Assembly: GCA_002477275.1 (NCBI GenBank)
Contig: DLOU01000067.1
Location: 1-8,577, forward strand
Direction: 5' to 3'
DNA from: Caryophanales bacterium UBA7476
GTDB lineage: Bacteria; Bacillota_I; Bacilli_A; RF39; UBA660
DNA: 8,577 nt
Every line of letters starts with the position of its first letter. The first letter of the stretch is position 1. The notes below the pieces were generated by a model that saw only the letters and a list, made by a program, of their open reading frames with translations, was not told where the DNA came from and did no database searches. Below are positions 6,050-8,577 of the stretch, in pieces. Both the position numbers and the translations under genes were made by a program.

Positions 6050-6921
6050 TATTTTATTCTCCTAACTATACTTTTTGATAGCATTTTTATTCCTTGATTT
6101 CTAACGCTATCATTTTCAATATGCTTAAACAGCAAATCTGGTTCTGCTAATTCAACTTCCATAATTATTGGATTACCATCTTGTAATACTATATCAACTC
6201 GCATATATAAATAACCTGAAAATTCCTCTAGTTTCGATACATCATTTGCTATTTTTTTAACACAATTTGGTACACTTGACAAATATATTGGTCGTTTTTT
6301 TTCTGAAAAGACACCTGGGAATCTTAACATGTTATGAGTATTTATACCATCAATAAAAATACAAGCATACTCACCATTTTCTATACCATTAAAATATGGT
6401 TGTATCATTATTCCATTATCATTCTGGATAAAAATATTTTTTAATCCATTTAATATATTTCTTAAATTTGATAAATCTTTTTGATTTATTAAATATGTAT
6501 TTTTTCCACTTCCAGATATTATTGGTTTAATAACTGTTAAAGGATTTAAAGCAAGTCTTTCTAATAAATCATCTTCATTATATACAAAACTAGTAGTAAT
6601 GAATGGAATATTATTTTTTTTCAAAATATTAAATTGTTTATTTTTTTGAATATTATTAATAATAATATCTGGATAGTTTAATAATAAAATATTTTTATTT
6701 TTTATCATTTGTAACCATTCTTTAAATTCTAAATATTTATCTTGATACCCCCATGCTGAACGCAATATTAAGCAATCAAATTTTGAATAATCAATTGTCA
6801 TGTCTTCCCACGAAATAATTTCCGCATTTATATTATTATTCATTAATTCTTGCTTTAATAATAAATCTTCAGTAATTTTATTCATCCACTTATCGCAAGA
6901 TATAATTCCAACGTTTTTCAT
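6049..6921 (-). CDS. ATP-grasp ligase resembling the cycloserine synthetase DcsG family
   Basis: 290 aa, close to the length of DcsG (the O-ureido-D-serine cyclo-ligase of cycloserine biosynthesis) and its uncharacterised relatives. Seen: LILRSAWGYQDKYLEFKEWL (51-70), matching the family's vRStWdY...F..W block; LNYPDIIINNIQKNKQF (81-97), like the hnP...W.tdKrYL segment; PFITTSFV (106-113); ATP-binding VIKPIISGSGK (130-140) with K132; MIQPYFNGIENGEYACIFID (172-191); and the metal-binding YMRVDIV...IIMEVELAEPDLL (239-264) with D243, E255, E257 and E260. The family forms amide or cyclised products through acyl phosphates. This assigns family, not substrate: DcsG itself works with serine-derived partners (DcsC, DcsD, DcsE, DcsB) that are not seen here. 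Start: AAGGA lies 12 bases before the ATG, a longish gap, and the gene begins 1 base after the aminotransferase stop. Confidence 0.82.
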   Translation of the reverse strand: MKNVGIISCDKWMNKITEDLLLKQELMNNNINAEIISWEDMTIDYSKFDCLILRSAWGYQDKYLEFKEWLQMIKNKNILLLNYPDIIINNIQKNKQFNILKKNNIPFITTSFVYNEDDLLERLALNPLTVIKPIISGSGKNTYLINQKDLSNLRNILNGLKNIFIQNDNGIMIQPYFNGIENGEYACIFIDGINTHNMLRFPGVFSEKKRPIYLSSVPNCVKKIANDVSKLEEFSGYLYMRVDIVLQDGNPIIMEVELAEPDLLFKHIENDSVRNQGIKMLSKSIVRRIK

Positions 6922-6922
6922 T

Positions 6923-8443
6923 TTATTTCAACTTCCTTAAACATTTATTCATTGCACCAAAATGTTCAACTAAATCTTCTCTTGGAAGTGCAGTAGTAAC
7001 TCTTCCTATAAGTTGTTCCTTATTTGGCCATGATATTGATTGTCCTAAAATAAGTTTAATTTTTTCTTGTTCATACATATATTTAAGCAATTCTTTTTCA
7101 TCACTAATTACTCTACCATTTTCAGCGACTTTGTTTTTTAATCCTGTAAAATCTAACATTTCAAAAAATCCAGAATCAGGTATTGTTCCATTTACAAAAT
7201 CGACATTTGGTATTCCGTCTAAAATTTGACTTATGTTATAACCATAAGCATAATTTCTTATATCATTTTCTATTTGTGCCTTTAAGTTACTATCTTCAAT
7301 AAAATCTATACCATTAATTAATGCTTTCAATAATTCTAAACGATATTTATATTCCTCAATAATTGGGTTAAAATAATTATTATATTCTTTTTTTCGTCTT
7401 TCAGATGCATTAAATGCACCAGCTAAAGCTCTACCTTGCAATACTGGTGAAGAATCCATTGTTTGAAAAATTTTATTTCGTATAGCTCTAATTATTATTT
7501 CGTTTGCAACTACCATACCAGATCTAATTGATGCTAAACCATAAGACTTTGATAATCCAGTTATGGTTATTGTATTATCAAAGAATTTTTCATAAGAAGC
7601 CATTGGCTTTGCTAAATTATCTCTGTCATAAGTTAAATCTCTATATATCAGATCATCTATAACAAATACACCTTTTGATAAACACACATTCCCAATACCT
7701 TCAAGTATTTCTTTATTATTCTCATTCATTACTTTTCCTAAAGGATTATGTGGATTTTCATTTAAAAATGCAACAACTTTTGGTGTGTATCCCAAAGATT
7801 CACCATATTTAGCTTTTAAATCTGCATTAATTTCATCAATTCTTTTTGATAATTTTTGTGGATTAACATACCAATTATCTTCTTCGGATAATGGCAAAAT
7901 CTCAACAGTTGCTCCAGAAATTCGTTCAGGAACAAAAGTAAATAAACCATAATTAGGGCCTGTCATTAATATTACATCATGTGGTCTAGCAATAATACTT
8001 GAAATAATATTAAATGCATGTGTAGAGGAAACCGTAAAGATAATATTATCTTTTGATAACCCACTATTACTCTTAAATCCTTCTTGTTTTAAATATTCTA
8101 AAATTATTTTTCTTGACTCTTCATCACCTGCAGCCATAGGATAATCTGATAACTCATCGCTATCAATTATTTTAATTAGCTCTTCTTTACATAAAGGAAA
8201 TGAAAATGTTCTCATTGGACTTCCACCACCAAGTGATCTTGAAGAAATATTTTTAATTTTTTCATTTTCAAGTTCATATAAATCATTGCCATATAATTCA
8301 AATGCATCATAAATTTTACTAACTTCTCTGGAAAATTGACCATCAACTAAGTTTTCACCTAAATTTGGTAATCCCCTAACGGTATGTTCCAAAATCGGAT
8401 TTTTTTCTATAATTCGTTTTAATGAACCTGGTATACTTTGCAT
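6923..8443 (-). CDS. PLP-dependent aminotransferase-like enzyme, fold type I, extended
   Basis: 506 aa, about 100 longer than ordinary class I/II aminotransferases. Seen: SLGGGSPMR (70-78) and YPMAAGDEESRKII (101-114), like the Y...GxxxLR.ai substrate-entry block; the phosphate loop around SSTHAF (139-144); ring-stacking Y165 in TGPNYGLF; NENPHNPLG (228-236) with N233; VIDDLIYRDL (261-270) with D263 and Y267; Schiff-base K299 in TGLSKSYG (295-302); R307; and a C-terminal R481 in IGRVTTALP for the substrate carboxylate. All catalytic residues are present. The extra length lies in an N-terminal arm (1-65) and an enlarged C-terminal domain (about 345-470). Length alone recalls aspartate 4-decarboxylase/transaminase, but I cannot assign it. 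PLP arginine oxidases and other non-transaminating members share this fold, so the reaction may not be transamination. It is the first gene of the operon: ATG with GGAG 7 bases upstream, directly behind the candidate promoter. Confidence 0.87.
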   Translation of the reverse strand: MQSIPGSLKRIIEKNPILEHTVRGLPNLGENLVDGQFSREVSKIYDAFELYGNDLYELENEKIKNISSRSLGGGSPMRTFSFPLCKEELIKIIDSDELSDYPMAAGDEESRKIILEYLKQEGFKSNSGLSKDNIIFTVSSTHAFNIISSIIARPHDVILMTGPNYGLFTFVPERISGATVEILPLSEEDNWYVNPQKLSKRIDEINADLKAKYGESLGYTPKVVAFLNENPHNPLGKVMNENNKEILEGIGNVCLSKGVFVIDDLIYRDLTYDRDNLAKPMASYEKFFDNTITITGLSKSYGLASIRSGMVVANEIIIRAIRNKIFQTMDSSPVLQGRALAGAFNASERRKKEYNNYFNPIIEEYKYRLELLKALINGIDFIEDSNLKAQIENDIRNYAYGYNISQILDGIPNVDFVNGTIPDSGFFEMLDFTGLKNKVAENGRVISDEKELLKYMYEQEKIKLILGQSISWPNKEQLIGRVTTALPREDLVEHFGAMNKCLRKLK

Positions 8444-8450
8444 ATAATCA

Positions 8451-8454
8451 CTCC
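8451..8454 (-). promoter_or_regulatory. Ribosome binding site of the first operon gene
   Basis: On the minus strand GGAG lies 7 bases before the ATG at 8443-8441, within the context TTTGGAGTGATTAT. It supports the 8443 start for the aminotransferase-like gene. Confidence 0.75.
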
Positions 8455-8470
8455 AAACTACAAATATTAT

Positions 8471-8500
8471 ATAATAGTACAGTATATTTTAATTATTCAA
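8471..8500 (-). promoter_or_regulatory. Candidate sigma-A-type promoter of the operon
   Basis: On the minus strand TTGAAT (8500-8495) serves as a -35 and TATTAT (8476-8471) as a -10, with an 18-base spacer. A perfect TATAAT (8471-8466) overlaps the latter but lacks a good -35 at 16-18 bases. The region is extremely AT-rich, so matches arise easily by chance. The position between an upstream terminator and the first gene makes a promoter here likely even if the exact boxes are uncertain. The predicted 5' leader is only about 20 bases, too short for a riboswitch, and no clear operator palindrome is visible. Confidence 0.5.
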
Positions 8501-8520
8501 AAATTCGATAAAACATATAG

Positions 8521-8562
8521 AAAAAATTAATAATAAAGAGACTAATCATTTAATTAGTCTCT
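8521..8562 (-). terminator. Rho-independent terminator of an upstream gene outside the window
   Basis: A perfect 10-bp inverted repeat, AGAGACTAAT (8537-8546) and ATTAGTCTCT (8553-8562) with a 6-base loop, is followed on the minus strand by a T-rich tail at 8536-8521 that includes six consecutive T. There is no T tract on the plus-strand side, so it acts in the minus direction. It ends transcription of a gene to the right of the window and separates it from this operon. Confidence 0.85.
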
Positions 8563-8577
8563 CAGACTGTTGACAAA

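Noticed and set aside
6049..6921. Calling the operon a D-cycloserine pathway from the DcsG-like ligase
   Set aside because: No O-ureidoserine synthase, serine acetyltransferase-like enzyme, racemase or arginase-like gene is present; DcsG relatives are widespread and functionally diverse.
8444..8520. Riboswitch or attenuator in the leader of the operon
   Set aside because: Only about 77 bases separate the terminator tail from the start codon and the predicted leader is about 20 bases, with no stable hairpin or T tract after the promoter.
8537..8577. Bidirectional terminator
   Set aside because: The hairpin is symmetric, but the plus-strand side is followed by CAGACTGTTGAC with no T run, so only minus-strand termination is supported.
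1..8577. CRISPR array, tRNA/rRNA, insertion sequence or phage genes
   Set aside because: No regularly spaced direct repeats, cloverleaf-like or ribosomal stretches, transposase or integrase motifs were seen on either strand.

Overview
The window is very AT-rich (by eye roughly 70-75 % A+T) and reads as one dense, fully minus-strand operon from a low-GC Gram-positive bacterium, most likely a clostridial Firmicute. Four things point there: A/T-ending codons throughout, strong GGAGG-type ribosome binding sites, a lipobox-type lipoprotein signal, and a terminator of the style common in Clostridia. No ribosomal, tRNA, phage or transposon sequence is visible. Nothing allows a species name.

Layout in transcription order (right to left). 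At 8521-8562 there is a Rho-independent terminator closing a minus-strand gene that lies outside the window. A candidate promoter follows at about 8471-8500, then nine complete genes with gaps of at most 2 bases or short overlaps: (1) a long fold-type I PLP aminotransferase, 506 aa; (2) an ATP-grasp ligase resembling the cycloserine synthetase DcsG, 290 aa; (3) a second ATP-grasp ligase of the amino-acid/dipeptide ligase type, 416 aa; (4-6) a polar-amino-acid ABC importer (lipoprotein binding protein, permease, ATPase); (7) an APH-family small-molecule kinase; (8) a radical SAM enzyme with extra C-terminal cysteines; (9) a nucleoside phosphorylase/nucleosidase-family protein. A tenth gene starts at position 4 with a good ribosome binding site and runs off the left edge, so the operon continues.

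Taken together the set looks like a small-molecule pathway built on amino acids. It has an enzyme that makes or consumes an amino acid, two ATP-dependent carboxylate-amine (or cyclising) ligases, a kinase, a radical enzyme, and an enzyme acting on a nucleoside, which may be the 5'-deoxyadenosine left by the radical SAM reaction. An amino-acid importer sits in the middle. There is no NRPS, carrier protein, RiPP precursor, exporter or regulator in the window. I do not recognise the whole set as a known named pathway; the product is unknown and the pathway reading is inference.

The most striking single feature is the binding protein. Its two halves are in swapped order relative to ordinary family 3 solute-binding proteins (a circular permutation), and its C-terminus runs directly into the permease gene in another frame.
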